The notes under the pieces were generated by a model. The model saw nothing but the letters and a program-made list of their open reading frames with translations, searched no databases and was not told where the DNA came from. 64,000 nucleotides of DNA from assembly GCF_900176465.1 (NCBI RefSeq), contig NZ_FWXR01000020.1, positions 1 to 64,000 on the forward strand. The letters are read 5' to 3'. Position 1 is the first letter of the stretch. Every line of letters starts with the position of its first letter. Positions 27,694 to 36,538 of the stretch are shown piece by piece. The DNA is from Fulvimarina manganoxydans (GTDB lineage Bacteria > Pseudomonadota > Alphaproteobacteria > Rhizobiales > Rhizobiaceae). The position numbers were made by a program, and so were the translations under genes.

Positions 27694-28062
27694 TTACTTC
27701 TTCTTGCCGGCGATCGCCTTGGCCGGACCCTTACGGGTGCGCGCATTGGTGTGCGTGCGCTGGCCGCGGACCGGAAGACCGCGACGATGGCGCAGGCCAC
27801 GATAGCAGCCGAGATCCATCAGGCGCTTGATGTTCATCGACGTCTCGCGACGCAGATCACCCTCGACCTGATAGTCGCGGTCGATGATCTCGCGAACCTG
27901 AAGGACTTCGGCGTCCGACAGATCGTTCACGCGACGGTCCTGGCTCAGATTGGCCTTTTCCATGATCTGACGCGCAAAAGAAGGGCCAATGCCATGAATA
28001 TATTGAAGCGCGATAACAACGCGCTTGCTCGTCGGAATGTTGACGCCAGCGATACGTGCCAC
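27694..28062 (-). CDS. rpsM: 30S ribosomal protein S13
   Basis: The 122-residue protein begins with a GTG at 28062, 6 bases after GAGGAGAG. This gives the canonical [20 protein letters not shown] start. It continues with [13 protein letters not shown] and ends [18 protein letters not shown]...GKKK. A longer open frame to 28329 is not part of the protein. Normally adk and secY precede this gene; here an ectoine-catabolism aminotransferase does. Confidence 0.97.
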   Translation of the reverse strand: MARIAGVNIPTSKRVVIALQYIHGIGPSFARQIMEKANLSQDRRVNDLSDAEVLQVREIIDRDYQVEGDLRRETSMNIKRLMDLGCYRGLRHRRGLPVRGQRTHTNARTRKGPAKAIAGKKK

Positions 28063-28201
28063 GTCGTCTCTCCTCAAGGGTTGGGTTCGGGCCGTCACCC
28101 GGATAAGGTCACGAAGGGTTCGACGGCCGAAAGCGACCGATGCGAGGCGCTCCACATAAGAAGACCTAGCTTCGATCGCAATGGATTCGCGAATAGGGCA
28201 G

Positions 28202-28230
28202 CGTATAAGAAAAGCTGCTTGACAAGTCAA
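28202..28230 (-). promoter_or_regulatory. Sigma-70 type promoter of the rpsM operon
   Basis: On the minus strand TTGACT (28230-28225) is followed after exactly 17 bp by TATACG (28207-28202). It lies about 140 bp upstream of the rpsM start. Such a promoter is expected because the operon has lost its usual upstream genes. Confidence 0.65.
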
Positions 28231-28233
28231 CCG

Positions 28234-28272
28234 AAGCACCCTGCCCTCCTGTTGCGATTGGGCAGGGTGCTT
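28234..28272 (-). terminator. Hairpin terminating the ectoine minus-strand arm
   Basis: A 13-bp stem (AAGCACCCTGCCC with GGGCAGGGTGCTT) and a 13-nt loop lie 14 bp past the aminotransferase stop. The T run after it is weak on the minus strand. It separates the ectoine genes from the rpsM promoter, which starts 4 bp beyond. Confidence 0.7.
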
Positions 28273-28285
28273 GGACGACGAGGCT

Positions 28286-29659
28286 TTAGCCGAGGACCGA
28301 GGCGACGGCGTCCTTGGTCCGCGCAACAACCAGATCGGCCTCGTCCTCGGTCAGGCAGAAGGGCGGCGCGAAGCCGAGAATGTCGCCCTGAGGCATTGCC
28401 CGGCCGATGACGCCACGCTCGGCAAGGGCGGCGGCAATGCGCGGGCCGACCTTGTCTTCTGCCTCGAAGAACACCCGGTCGTCCTTGTCCTTGACGAATT
28501 CCACCGCCGCCAGGAGACCCTCGCCGCGGACGTCGCCCACATGGGCGTGGCCGGCGAGCGCGTCAGAAAGCCCGTTGCGGAAGCGCGTCCCGACCGTCTT
28601 GACGTTTTCGATGAGATCGAGCTTGTCGATCAATTCGAGATTGGCAACGCCTGCGGCGGCGCAAAGCGGGTGAGCGGAATAGGTCCAGCCATGACCGATG
28701 GCGCCGAGCGCGTCGGAGCCCTCCACCAGCGTCTTCCACATGCGCTCCGAGACGATCGAGCCCGAGAGCGGCGCATAGGCCGAGGTGAGACCCTTGGCGA
28801 TCGTGATGAGGTCTGGCTTCAGCCCGTAATGGTCCGAGCCGAACATGGAGCCCAAACGCCCGAAACCGGAGACCACCTCATCGGCGATCAGAAGCACGTC
28901 GTATTTCTCGAGGACCGCCTGAATCTTCTGCCAATAGCCGGCGGGCGGCGGCACGATGCCGCCGGTGCCGAGCATCGGCTCGCCGATGAAGGCGGCGACC
29001 GTGTCCGGGCCCTCCGCAAGGATCATCTCCTCGAGCTTCTCGGCGCACCAGCTCGAGAATTCCTCTTCGCTCTGATCCATGTTCGGACGGCGATAATAAT
29101 AGGGCGCTTCGGTATGGAGGATCGGCGCGCGCGGCAGATCGAAGGCATTGTGGAAGAGATGAAGGCCGGTCAGCGAGCCGGTCATCACGCCCGAGCCGTG
29201 ATAGCCGCGCCAGCGCGAAATGATCTTCTTTTTCTCCGGGCGGCCGAGGACGTTGTTGTAATACCAGACGAGCTTGATGTTGGTCTCGTTGGCATCCGAG
29301 CCTGACAGGCCGAAATAGACCCGGCTCATATGATCCGGCGCCCGGTCGATGATCATCTTGGCGAGGCGGATCGATGCCTCGGACCCGTGACCCACATAGG
29401 CGTGATAGTAAGCAAGCTCATGAGCCTGCTTGGAGATCGCCTCGGCAATCTCGGTGCGGCCATAGCCGACATTCACGCAATAAAGGCCGGCAAAGGCGTC
29501 GAGGCTTTCCTTGCCGTCGCGATCGACGATCGTCGCGCCATGGCCGGTCTTGATGATACGGGTCGGCGACTCGCCGCGCGCATGGGTCCCCATATGGGTG
29601 GAGGGATGGAAGAAGTGATCGCGGTCGAAGGCGTTCAGTTCGTTGTTGCGGTCGAGCAT
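28286..29659 (-). CDS. doeD: Class III aminotransferase, DoeD-type (diaminobutyrate transaminase)
   Basis: The 457-residue PLP enzyme is expected to transaminate L-2,4-diaminobutyrate to aspartate beta-semialdehyde in ectoine breakdown. It shows [19 protein letters not shown], a [18 protein letters not shown] region, [13 protein letters not shown], and [13 protein letters not shown] with the PLP Asp. The lysine is in [17 protein letters not shown]. The start follows GAGGAG. It is the last gene of the minus arm, 68 bp after the aldehyde dehydrogenase, like atf beside ssd in marine ectoine clusters. The class is certain; the substrate is inferred from context. Confidence 0.85.
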   Translation of the reverse strand: MLDRNNELNAFDRDHFFHPSTHMGTHARGESPTRIIKTGHGATIVDRDGKESLDAFAGLYCVNVGYGRTEIAEAISKQAHELAYYHAYVGHGSEASIRLAKMIIDRAPDHMSRVYFGLSGSDANETNIKLVWYYNNVLGRPEKKKIISRWRGYHGSGVMTGSLTGLHLFHNAFDLPRAPILHTEAPYYYRRPNMDQSEEEFSSWCAEKLEEMILAEGPDTVAAFIGEPMLGTGGIVPPPAGYWQKIQAVLEKYDVLLIADEVVSGFGRLGSMFGSDHYGLKPDLITIAKGLTSAYAPLSGSIVSERMWKTLVEGSDALGAIGHGWTYSAHPLCAAAGVANLELIDKLDLIENVKTVGTRFRNGLSDALAGHAHVGDVRGEGLLAAVEFVKDKDDRVFFEAEDKVGPRIAAALAERGVIGRAMPQGDILGFAPPFCLTEDEADLVVARTKDAVASVLG

Positions 29660-29727
29660 TGAGAGAGCTCCTCGTTCGCCTTTGAAAAGAATGTGTTCGG
29701 ATTGTGTTTCGAGATCGACTGGCCTCG

Positions 29728-31215
29728 TCAGCCCTGGTCGAGGCAGACGTAGCGAAGATCGGTGAAGGCCTCCAGGCCGTGGCGCGAGCCTTCGCGGCCG
29801 AGCCCCGACTGCTTGACGCCGCCAAAAGGGACCGGCGCGCCGGTGATCTTGACCCGGTTTACCGCGATCATCCCGTAGTCGAGCGCGGCGGTCATGCGGG
29901 CGATCCGGCCGCCATCACGAGTGACGAGATAGGCGCAGAGGCCGTATTCGCTGTCATTGGCCCGCGCGATCACCTCGCCTTCCGTGGCAAAGCGCGTCAC
30001 CGCCGCGACCGGGCCGAACGTCTCCTCGCGCATGATCAGGGCATCTTCGGGAACGTCGGTCAGAAGCGTCGGAGCATAGAAGCGGGGCCCAAGCGCCGAG
30101 CGGCCTCCCCCAACGAGGCAGCGGGCGCCCCGCGCCACCGCGTCCCTGACCTGGGCTTCCACCTTTTCGACCGCTCGCTCATGGATCAGCGGGCCGACAT
30201 CGACATTCGCTTCGAAACCCCCGCCAAGCGTCATATCCGCGATGCGCCGCGCGAAGGCCGCGACGAAACGATCATAGACGCCGTTCTGAACGAAGATGCG
30301 ATTGGCGGCGAGGCAGTCCTGGCCCGAGGTCGCGAATTTCGCCGCGACCGCTATATCCGCCGCCCTTTCCACATCCGCATCATCGAAGACGATGAAGGGC
30401 GCATGGCCGCCAAGTTCGAGGACGAGGCGCTTGACGGTCGCCGCCGACCGGGCGGCGATCAGGCGCCCGATCTCGGTCGAGCCGGTGAAGCTCATCGCAC
30501 GAACCCGCGCGTCGTCGCAGAGTTCGCCGACGATTATCGGCGCATCTCCCGTGACAATATTGAGAACACCCGCCGGCATTCCTGCGCGGATCGCAAGCTC
30601 GCCAAGGGCCAGCGCCGAGAAGGGCGTCTCACCCGACGGGTGGGCGACGACTGTGCAGCCGGCTGCCAGCGCCGCCGCGGCCTTGCGGGTCAGCATGGCG
30701 GAAGGAAAATTCCAGGGCGTGACGAGCCCGACGACGCCGACCGGCACGCGCGAGACGCTCATGGAGGCGCCGGGCAGGTGGCTCGTGACGCTCTCGACAG
30801 TCACGCGCTGCGCTTCTTCGGCGTAATAGGCGATGAAGGAGGCGGCATAATCGATCTCGCCGCGCGCTTCGGCAATCGGCTTGCCCTGCTCGCGGGTCAT
30901 GATAATCGCGAGATCCTCGCGGGCCGCGAGAATGAGATCGTGCCAGCGGCGAAGAATGGCGGTGCGTGCCTGAGGAAGCATCGCCCGCCAATCAGCAAGC
31001 GCAGTCGACGCCGCGTCGATCGCCTCGCGGGTCTCCCTGGCTCCCAACGCCGGAACGGAGCCGATGGTCTCTTCGCTCGCCGGATCGACGACGGGACGGG
31101 TTTCGTCCGAAACGCGCCACTGTCCGTTGATCAAGGCGGCTTGGACGAAGAGCGTTTCGTCCGAAAGGCGCTCGAAGGGACGCAACGCACGTAGGGTTTT
31201 GGCGCTCGCCGACAT
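29728..31215 (-). CDS. doeC: NAD(P)-dependent semialdehyde dehydrogenase, DoeC-type
   Basis: The 495-residue aldehyde dehydrogenase has VTPWNFPSAMLTRKAAAALA, the catalytic Glu in LVLELGGHAPFIVFDDADV and the catalytic Cys near residue 299 in SGQDCLAANRIFV. EEPFGPVAAV-like EETFGPVAAVTRF follows. Generic similarity is to succinate-semialdehyde dehydrogenases. In this cluster the expected job is oxidation of aspartate semialdehyde to aspartate, the last step of ectoine catabolism. The neighbouring genes decide the assignment. Confidence 0.85.
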   Translation of the reverse strand: MSASAKTLRALRPFERLSDETLFVQAALINGQWRVSDETRPVVDPASEETIGSVPALGARETREAIDAASTALADWRAMLPQARTAILRRWHDLILAAREDLAIIMTREQGKPIAEARGEIDYAASFIAYYAEEAQRVTVESVTSHLPGASMSVSRVPVGVVGLVTPWNFPSAMLTRKAAAALAAGCTVVAHPSGETPFSALALGELAIRAGMPAGVLNIVTGDAPIIVGELCDDARVRAMSFTGSTEIGRLIAARSAATVKRLVLELGGHAPFIVFDDADVERAADIAVAAKFATSGQDCLAANRIFVQNGVYDRFVAAFARRIADMTLGGGFEANVDVGPLIHERAVEKVEAQVRDAVARGARCLVGGGRSALGPRFYAPTLLTDVPEDALIMREETFGPVAAVTRFATEGEVIARANDSEYGLCAYLVTRDGGRIARMTAALDYGMIAVNRVKITGAPVPFGGVKQSGLGREGSRHGLEAFTDLRYVCLDQG

Positions 31216-31376
31216 TGCCGATCTCCATGTTCGGGTGATGGAGAGAAGCCTATCCTGTCCGGCGGCGAGATGTCGGCTGTAGTTGGGGCGATCGGGCGAG
31301 GAGAATTCTCCTCAGACCCCATTTCCGGCGAGGAGTCTTCCCTTCGGCCCCCAAAAGCCGGTTTGACCAGTCCAGA

Positions 31377-31868
31377 TCAGCGCGTCTCTTCGATCATCTC
31401 GATCGGAATTTCGGTCCGCTTGCGGGCGCTGATCGCCGGATAGGTGAAGTAGCGCTTCACCCCTGCCCCCGTCTCCAGAAGGCGCTCGATGATCCGCTGA
31501 TAGCTGGCGAGGTCGCGGGTGACGAATTTGCAGATATAGTCGAAGCCGCCGGAGATGCACCAACACTCCACGATCTCTGGCGTCGCCTCGACGGCCGCTT
31601 CGAATGCGGCGAAATCTTCCGCGCGGTGGTTCTCGATCTCGATCATGACGAAGAGATGCGTCATCGGCCCATAGACGTCCTCGGCAATCCGGGCGCCATA
31701 GCCTTCGATGATTCCCGAGGCCTCCAGCCGATTCAGACGCTCCCAGCAGGGCGTCGGCGACAGATTGACCCGCTCCGCGAGAGCGGCCTTCGAGATGCGG
31801 CCCTCCGCCTGCAGGATGGCCAGCATCTTGATGTCGCGATCGTCCAGCTTGATGCCGCCCCGGGACAT
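31377..31868 (-). CDS. doeX: AsnC/Lrp-family regulator, DoeX-type
   Basis: The 163-residue protein has the winged-helix domain (LDDRDIKMLAILQAEGRISK, ERVNLSPTPCWERLNRLEAS) at residues 8-55. A ligand-binding RAM domain follows (FVMIEIENH, CWCISGGFDYICKFVTRDL). In Halomonas the equivalent DoeX binds upstream of doeA; in Ruegeria the AsnC gene accompanies enuR. Here it lies between usp and the aldehyde dehydrogenase gene and is the only regulator in the cluster. Effector and targets are inference, with ectoine intermediates as likely effectors. Confidence 0.87.
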   Translation of the reverse strand: MSRGGIKLDDRDIKMLAILQAEGRISKAALAERVNLSPTPCWERLNRLEASGIIEGYGARIAEDVYGPMTHLFVMIEIENHRAEDFAAFEAAVEATPEIVECWCISGGFDYICKFVTRDLASYQRIIERLLETGAGVKRYFTYPAISARKRTEIPIEMIEETR

Positions 31869-31969
31869 GTCGACTCCTTACGCGTTCCACGAAGCCCCGA
31901 GTTAGAACCATCAGGGCGGCCGCGTAAAGTTGTCGATCGAAGACGAGCCTTGCTGGCCCGCCTTCAGGC

Positions 31970-32410
31970 CTATCGCACGATGAGGCAAGGCACCGAAGCG
32001 AGCGAGGCAACCTTATGGGAGACCGAGCCCAGTAACTGGCCGCCGATATCGCCATTGCCCCGCGCTCCGAGCACGATCAAATCCGCGCCGTGATCGCTGG
32101 CAAATTCCACGATGGCGCGCGAGGGCTGTCCCCGCTTGGCGTAGGCCCGGGCCTCGCCAAGGCCGGAGCGGATCGCGTGATCACGCGCCTCGGCGGCAAT
32201 CTCGCTCGCATAAGCCTTCATTGCGTCGTCCGGCCGCTCCAAAGGCTTCTGGCGGACCATGGACAGCGAAGCTTCGAGCGGTGAATGATGACGGTAGACG
32301 CAGACGGTCAGAAGACGGGCTGCAAAGGTCTTCGCCATCTCGATCGCGGTCTCCAGAGCCTGTCTGGACTGTTTGGATCCGTCCACCGGTACGACGATGG
32401 TCTTGTACAT
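31970..32410 (-). CDS. UspA-family universal stress protein (TeaD-like)
   Basis: The ATG at 32410 follows GGAGAGGGG and gives a 146-residue single-domain protein. It begins YKTIVVPVDGSKQSRQALE and has the ATP-binding pattern G-2x-G-9x-G-S in GARGNGDIGGQLLGSVS near residue 125. Its position just after the TRAP permease matches teaD of Halomonas elongata, which tunes ectoine uptake by the TeaABC transporter in an ATP-dependent way. A longer frame to 32473 is unlikely to be translated. Confidence 0.9.
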   Translation of the reverse strand: MYKTIVVPVDGSKQSRQALETAIEMAKTFAARLLTVCVYRHHSPLEASLSMVRQKPLERPDDAMKAYASEIAAEARDHAIRSGLGEARAYAKRGQPSRAIVEFASDHGADLIVLGARGNGDIGGQLLGSVSHKVASLASVPCLIVR

Positions 32411-32539
32411 CTCGTCCCCTCTCCGGTTCTCTCGAATGTGTACACACTCGGCGGCGTTGGCCGAATGGTTCAATGCGCCCTCACCTCCCCGATCAGCGAA
32501 TGGAGCCGCCGCTTCGTTCCAAGACGGCGGCCCGATCTC

Positions 32540-33817
32540 TCATCGGAATGCCAAATCGCGCAGGAAGAGTGCGATCGGTGGATAGATGATCAAAAGCGCA
32601 CTGACCATCAAGAGAATGACGACAAAGGGCGGCGTGCCTCGGATTACGTCGATATAGGGTCGCTTGAAGATCGCGATCGCGGTGAAGATATCGCAGCCGA
32701 AGGGTGGCGTCGCCGAGCCGATCGCGACCTGCAGCGTGATGATCGTGCCGACCAGCACCGGATCAAGGCCGAGTCCGTCCACCAAAGGCGCGAAGATCGG
32801 CACGAGAACCAGGATCACGACGATCGGATCGACGAACATGCAACCGACGAAGAAGGCGATCGAGATCGCGATCAGAACCGTATAGGGGCCGGCTTCGGCG
32901 AGGCCCAATCCTCCGAGGATCGCTTGCGGAATCCGCTCGAAGGAAATGACCCAGGAAAAGGCCGCGCCGGCGGCGACGAGGATGAAGACGACGGCCGTGA
33001 TGAGGCCGGTCGACTTGGCGATGTCGAAGACGTCCGACAATTTGAGAGACCGGAAGATCAGCATTTCCAGAAGGATCGCATAGCCGACACAGACCGATGC
33101 AGCCTCGGTCGGCGAGAAGATGCCCCCGTAGATGCCGCCGACCACGATCAGCGGGAAGCCAAGGGGCCAGACGGCGCCCGCGACGGCCTGCATCCGCTCG
33201 TTCCAGCTCGCCTTCGGCTCGGTCGGAATGTCGTTGATCCGCGCATAGACATAGGCATAGGCCGAGAAGAGCAGGAGGATCAAAAGCCCCGGACCGACGC
33301 CTGCGATGAAGAGCTCCGAGATCGATGTGCCGGAGACGACGCCATAGATGATCATGGCGATCGATGGCGGGATCAGCATCGCGATGTCGGACGAATTGAT
33401 GATTAGCGCGAGGGTGAAGCTGTCCGAGTAGCCGGATTTCAGCATGCGCGGGCGCAAAGGACCACCGATCGCGACGACCGTCGCCTGGGTCGAGCCCGAG
33501 ACGGCGCCGAACAGCGTGCAACTCGCTGCCGTCGCGACGCCGAGACCGCCGCGCACATGGCCGACGAAGCGCATCACCATATCGATTAGCCGGTCAGCGG
33601 ACTGGCCTTTGGTGATGATGTCGGCTGCGAGAATGAACATCGGCACGGCGATGAGGGCCGAGGGACGGATACCGGCCAGCATCTGCTGGATCATGATGTC
33701 CGGCGGGATCGGCAGATAGATGAGGAAGCCGATCAGCGTCGCCGCGATCAAGGGCACCATCATCGGGAAGCCGAGGAGAAGCAGCACGATCATCGTAACG
33801 ATCATCGCCGTAGCCAT
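32540..33817 (-). CDS. teaC: TRAP transporter large permease, ectoine-type
   Basis: The 425-residue DctM-family subunit has about 12 membrane helices and couples Na+ flow to solute import. It starts with LLLLGFPMMVPLIAATLIGF, then the characteristic FGAVSGSTQATVVAIGGPLR near residue 105, MLIPPSIAMIIYGVVSGTSI, and ends in the polar GTPPFVVILLMVSALLIIYPP segment. The gene lies 90 bp after the small subunit and is followed by usp. Assignment to ectoine comes from the linked TeaA-like binding protein and catabolic genes. Confidence 0.9.
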   Translation of the reverse strand: MATAMIVTMIVLLLLGFPMMVPLIAATLIGFLIYLPIPPDIMIQQMLAGIRPSALIAVPMFILAADIITKGQSADRLIDMVMRFVGHVRGGLGVATAASCTLFGAVSGSTQATVVAIGGPLRPRMLKSGYSDSFTLALIINSSDIAMLIPPSIAMIIYGVVSGTSISELFIAGVGPGLLILLLFSAYAYVYARINDIPTEPKASWNERMQAVAGAVWPLGFPLIVVGGIYGGIFSPTEAASVCVGYAILLEMLIFRSLKLSDVFDIAKSTGLITAVVFILVAAGAAFSWVISFERIPQAILGGLGLAEAGPYTVLIAISIAFFVGCMFVDPIVVILVLVPIFAPLVDGLGLDPVLVGTIITLQVAIGSATPPFGCDIFTAIAIFKRPYIDVIRGTPPFVVILLMVSALLIIYPPIALFLRDLAFR

Positions 33818-33907
33818 ATCAGGACTCCTCTCTCGTCTGGTGGGCTTTAAAAAAATGGTCGGAGCAAAACGGAAGGGCGGGCGAAGCCGCCGAGCGGCAG
33901 GGCTTCG

Positions 33908-34579
33908 TCACAGCTGCGTCTCCGTGTCTTCGTAGGAATCGACGACGGTGACGGAGAGATAGACGTCCGGCCGCGTGAGATTGACGAGAGCTGTCAGGAC
34001 ATACTGGATCCCGGTGATCATGAAGCCGAGAGGCAGCCAGACCAATGTGAGGAAGATCGGAACCTGCGTCACTGGCGCGATACGGCCGGTCCCATAGACG
34101 CTGTAGACATATTCGAAGGAATACCAGGCGAGTAGAAACATGATCGCGCCCGTGATCAGCGCGATCGCGACCATCAGGGCTTTGCGAAGCTTATCGGGCA
34201 GCTCGTCATAGATCGCGGACATGCGAATATGGCGCCCATGACGCGCGGCAAAGCCTACACCGGCAAATGTCACCAGGATGACGAGAAACTGGTTGAGTTC
34301 TTCGGAGAAATAGAGGCTTTGACCGAAGATGAACCGGCCGATGACATTGGCGACTGAATTCACCGCCATTGCAAGAATGCCGACCGTCAGGACGGCTGCC
34401 TCGAACATGGCGACGCCTTTATCGAGAATGCCGAGCGGCTTCAGGACACCGGTAAAGGCGGCTGCCGTTTCGCTGGCCGGCGAGTCGGTCGTCACGCTCG
34501 TTTCGGACGAGGCCTGCGAGGGATTATCCGCATTGGGGTTTTGCGCGGCGCCGCGTTCCTGACCGTCTCGATCTTGCAT
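33908..34579 (-). CDS. teaB: TRAP transporter small permease with disordered N-terminus
   Basis: The 223-residue DctQ-family subunit has four predicted helices (starting VLTVGILAMAVNSVANVIGR, FLVILVTFAGVGFA, VAIALITGAIMFLLAWYSF and a last one near LVWLPLGFMITGIQ). The motif SLYFSEELNQFLV is typical. Unusual is the first 45-residue stretch, rich in Asn, Ser, Thr, Ala and Glu, before the membrane region; DctQ proteins usually begin close to the first helix. No internal start with a better ribosome-binding site is obvious, so the extension may be real. It pairs with the large subunit and the TeaA-like binding protein. Confidence 0.87.
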   Translation of the reverse strand: MQDRDGQERGAAQNPNADNPSQASSETSVTTDSPASETAAAFTGVLKPLGILDKGVAMFEAAVLTVGILAMAVNSVANVIGRFIFGQSLYFSEELNQFLVILVTFAGVGFAARHGRHIRMSAIYDELPDKLRKALMVAIALITGAIMFLLAWYSFEYVYSVYGTGRIAPVTQVPIFLTLVWLPLGFMITGIQYVLTALVNLTRPDVYLSVTVVDSYEDTETQL

Positions 34580-34788
34580 GGGCGAAGGTCCCGAATGACT
34601 CCGTAGGGCGAATGCCGGGCCCGCATGATTGACACGAAGCCCCGGCAGAAATTGCTAAGAAGCGCAGGAACATGGCTCTGCCCGCCCGAGAAAGCGGGCG
34701 CGGCGGCAAAGCTATCCTGCGGTATCGGGCCTTCGTTCAGTCGGCCCGATCTTCGAGGGCGAAGGGCTTTGACAAGCCCCTCCCCGCT

Positions 34789-34810
34789 GCCGGCTGGCTG
34801 ACCAGCCGGC
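34789..34810 (-). other. Hairpin between the binding-protein gene and the small permease gene
   Basis: GCCGGCTGG and CCAGCCGGC form a perfect 9-bp stem with loop CTGA, 14 bp after the teaA-like stop. No T run follows on the minus strand. Such intercistronic stems often protect the upstream mRNA and let the binding protein exceed the permease. A second, weaker stem (GCCCGC/GCGGGC near 34680-34700) lies in the same 245-bp gap. Confidence 0.5.
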
Positions 34811-34824
34811 CTTAGGATAAACGA

Positions 34825-35940
34825 TCAGTTGGCGCTGGAAGCCTTGGTTTCCTCGCTCGCCGCAGCGCTGTCGCTGGAGCCCTCCGACGCGCCGCCACCC
34901 TCGACGCGCGCCTTGGATGCCTCGATATCCTTCTCGAAGCCGTCGAGCACTTCCTTGCCGCTCTCGCCGGTCAGCTCGACATATTTCTGACGGACCTTCT
35001 CGGCGGCCTGGCGGAACGGCTCACGCTCCTCGTCGCTCAGGCGCGTCACCGTGATGGACGGCTTGGCTTCCTTGATCTTCTCAAGCGACTTCTCTGTCAG
35101 GCCCTTCTGATAGTCGATGATGTAGTCATAGGCCTGATCGGCCGCCGTCTGCACCAACTTCTTATCCTCGTCCGACAGGCCCTGATAGAAGTTCAGGTTC
35201 GCCGCGACTGCGGTCGTGAAGGTGTTGTGCCCGGTGAAGGTGATGTAGTCGGTCACCTCGTACATCTTCGTGGATTCCACGAAGAACATCGGGTTCTCCT
35301 GACCCTGGATCATGTTGAGCTGCAGGGCGCCGAAGACCTCGCCCCAGGGAAGCGGCGTCGGCGTCGCGCCGAACTGGTTGTAGGTCTCGACCAGAAGCGG
35401 CGTCGTCATGACACGGAACTTGACGCCGTTGAGGTCCTCGGGCGCCTTGACCTCTTCCTTGGTGGTCATGACCACCTCGCCTTCGGGGAACATGTCGATC
35501 AGCTTCAGCTGCTGTTGCTCATAGAGAGCGGCCAGCTTCTCGTTGATGGTCGACGATGTCTTGTAGAAATCCGCGAGGACGTCCGGGTTCTCCGGGAGCG
35601 TATAAGGCAGGAGGAAGACCTGCAGTTCGGGGATCAGGCTGCCGGTGAAGCCCGGCGACAGATCGACGAACTGGATCGCGCCCATCTGCGCGAGCTCCGT
35701 CGTATCGGCCGACTCGCCGAGCGTGCCGAACGGATAGATCGAGACGGTGTGGTCGGAATTGGCCTCGACATATTCCTTGAACTTGGTCGCATAAACGCCC
35801 TGAACTTCTTCGAGCGCTTCTTCGATCGCGTATTTCCATTCGTCGGCGGACGCCGCTCCAGCGGACAAGGCCAGCGTCGCCGTCGTGGCGAGGGCCGTTG
35901 CGATCATGCGGCTGCGGGTCGAAAGGGTCTTGCGGGTCAT
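34825..35940 (-). CDS. teaA: TRAP ectoine-binding periplasmic protein (TeaA/UehA-like)
   Basis: The 371-residue DctP-family protein captures ectoine or hydroxyectoine in the periplasm. A signal peptide ends at about residue 32 (AGAASA), and the mature protein starts DEWKYAIEEALEEVQ, very close to Halomonas TeaA. From memory of the TeaA structure, its Glu9, Phe66 and Trp167 match Glu41, Phe98 and Trp199 here by constant offset. Further family matches are SPGFTGSLIP, ATPTPLPWGEVFGALQ and IQGQENPMFFVES. Odd is a 25-residue Ser/Ala/Glu/Gly-rich tail after residue 345, absent from TeaA. The ATG follows AAGGAG. It is the first gene of the minus arm. Confidence 0.92.
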   Translation of the reverse strand: MTRKTLSTRSRMIATALATTATLALSAGAASADEWKYAIEEALEEVQGVYATKFKEYVEANSDHTVSIYPFGTLGESADTTELAQMGAIQFVDLSPGFTGSLIPELQVFLLPYTLPENPDVLADFYKTSSTINEKLAALYEQQQLKLIDMFPEGEVVMTTKEEVKAPEDLNGVKFRVMTTPLLVETYNQFGATPTPLPWGEVFGALQLNMIQGQENPMFFVESTKMYEVTDYITFTGHNTFTTAVAANLNFYQGLSDEDKKLVQTAADQAYDYIIDYQKGLTEKSLEKIKEAKPSITVTRLSDEEREPFRQAAEKVRQKYVELTGESGKEVLDGFEKDIEASKARVEGGGASEGSSDSAAASEETKASSAN

Positions 35941-36293
35941 ACGGTCGTCTCCTTGATTTTTGCGTCTTGGGTTGAACCGGGTGAGCGCGATGCCAGCCCG
36001 ACTGGCGGCTGCCCCTCAACGAAAAGAGGCGCCACCTGGGTATGTCGTGGAGTGCTAGGAGGGAGCAAAAGGCCGAATGTGCCGGCCAGTGTCGAAACGC
36101 TTCAACAGCGCGAATGGCTGTCGTTGGCGTTGCCACGATCCATGATCGAGAGGCTTGGACAAGCGCATTGCCAACGCGGCTGGCGCCGAGCTGACTGCGT
36201 TGCGGCTTCGAAATGCTTCGTCGTGAAGCGGCTGATCCAAGTTCGTTGGGCCTTCGAAATGGGTCACTCCTTGTCTGCGGGAATAATGGTTGC

Positions 36294-36308
36294 GCATGGT
36301 CACCATGC
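36294..36308. promoter_or_regulatory. Palindrome 1 in the ectoine control region
   Basis: GCATGGT-C-ACCATGC is a perfect inverted repeat with one central base. Its length and symmetry are those of a dimeric repressor site. It lies about 350 bp upstream of the teaA start and 230 bp upstream of eutA. Confidence 0.5.
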
Positions 36309-36337
36309 TGTCGAGCGAACGATCGCCTATAGACCCG

Positions 36338-36353
36338 ATCCTCTGCAGAGGAT
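36338..36353. promoter_or_regulatory. Palindrome 2 in the ectoine control region
   Basis: ATCCTCTGCAGAGGAT is a perfect 16-bp palindrome, 29 bp from palindrome 1. It is a candidate operator for the AsnC-type regulator or for a regulator encoded elsewhere. Confidence 0.55.
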
Positions 36354-36538
36354 TTTCCTGGCAAATCGCCGAATTTCAAAAGAAGTGACGCATTAATGGG
36401 CATGCCTACCAGATCGGCGTCATGCTAGCTTCATAACGCTGAGCCGGATCGGAATTGCAGGACCTCGGAGTCTTGCGTCGATCTCGGCGTCCAGCGCCCC
36501 CATCATCCGACATGCCGCCGGCCCCGGAGCCTAAAGCC

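Larger units (their letters stand above)
35941..36538. promoter_or_regulatory. Divergent control region of the two ectoine arms
   Basis: This 598-bp region separates the teaA-like gene (minus) from eutA (plus), so promoters of both arms must lie here. It contains two perfect palindromes (36294-36308 and 36338-36353). No convincing ORF with a ribosome-binding site is present, and neither promoter can be picked with confidence by eye. Confidence 0.6.

Noticed and set aside
29704-31194. 496-codon plus-strand frame across the aldehyde dehydrogenase gene
   Set aside because: Antisense of a gene with complete catalytic motifs; product is Arg/Asp-rich and random-looking.
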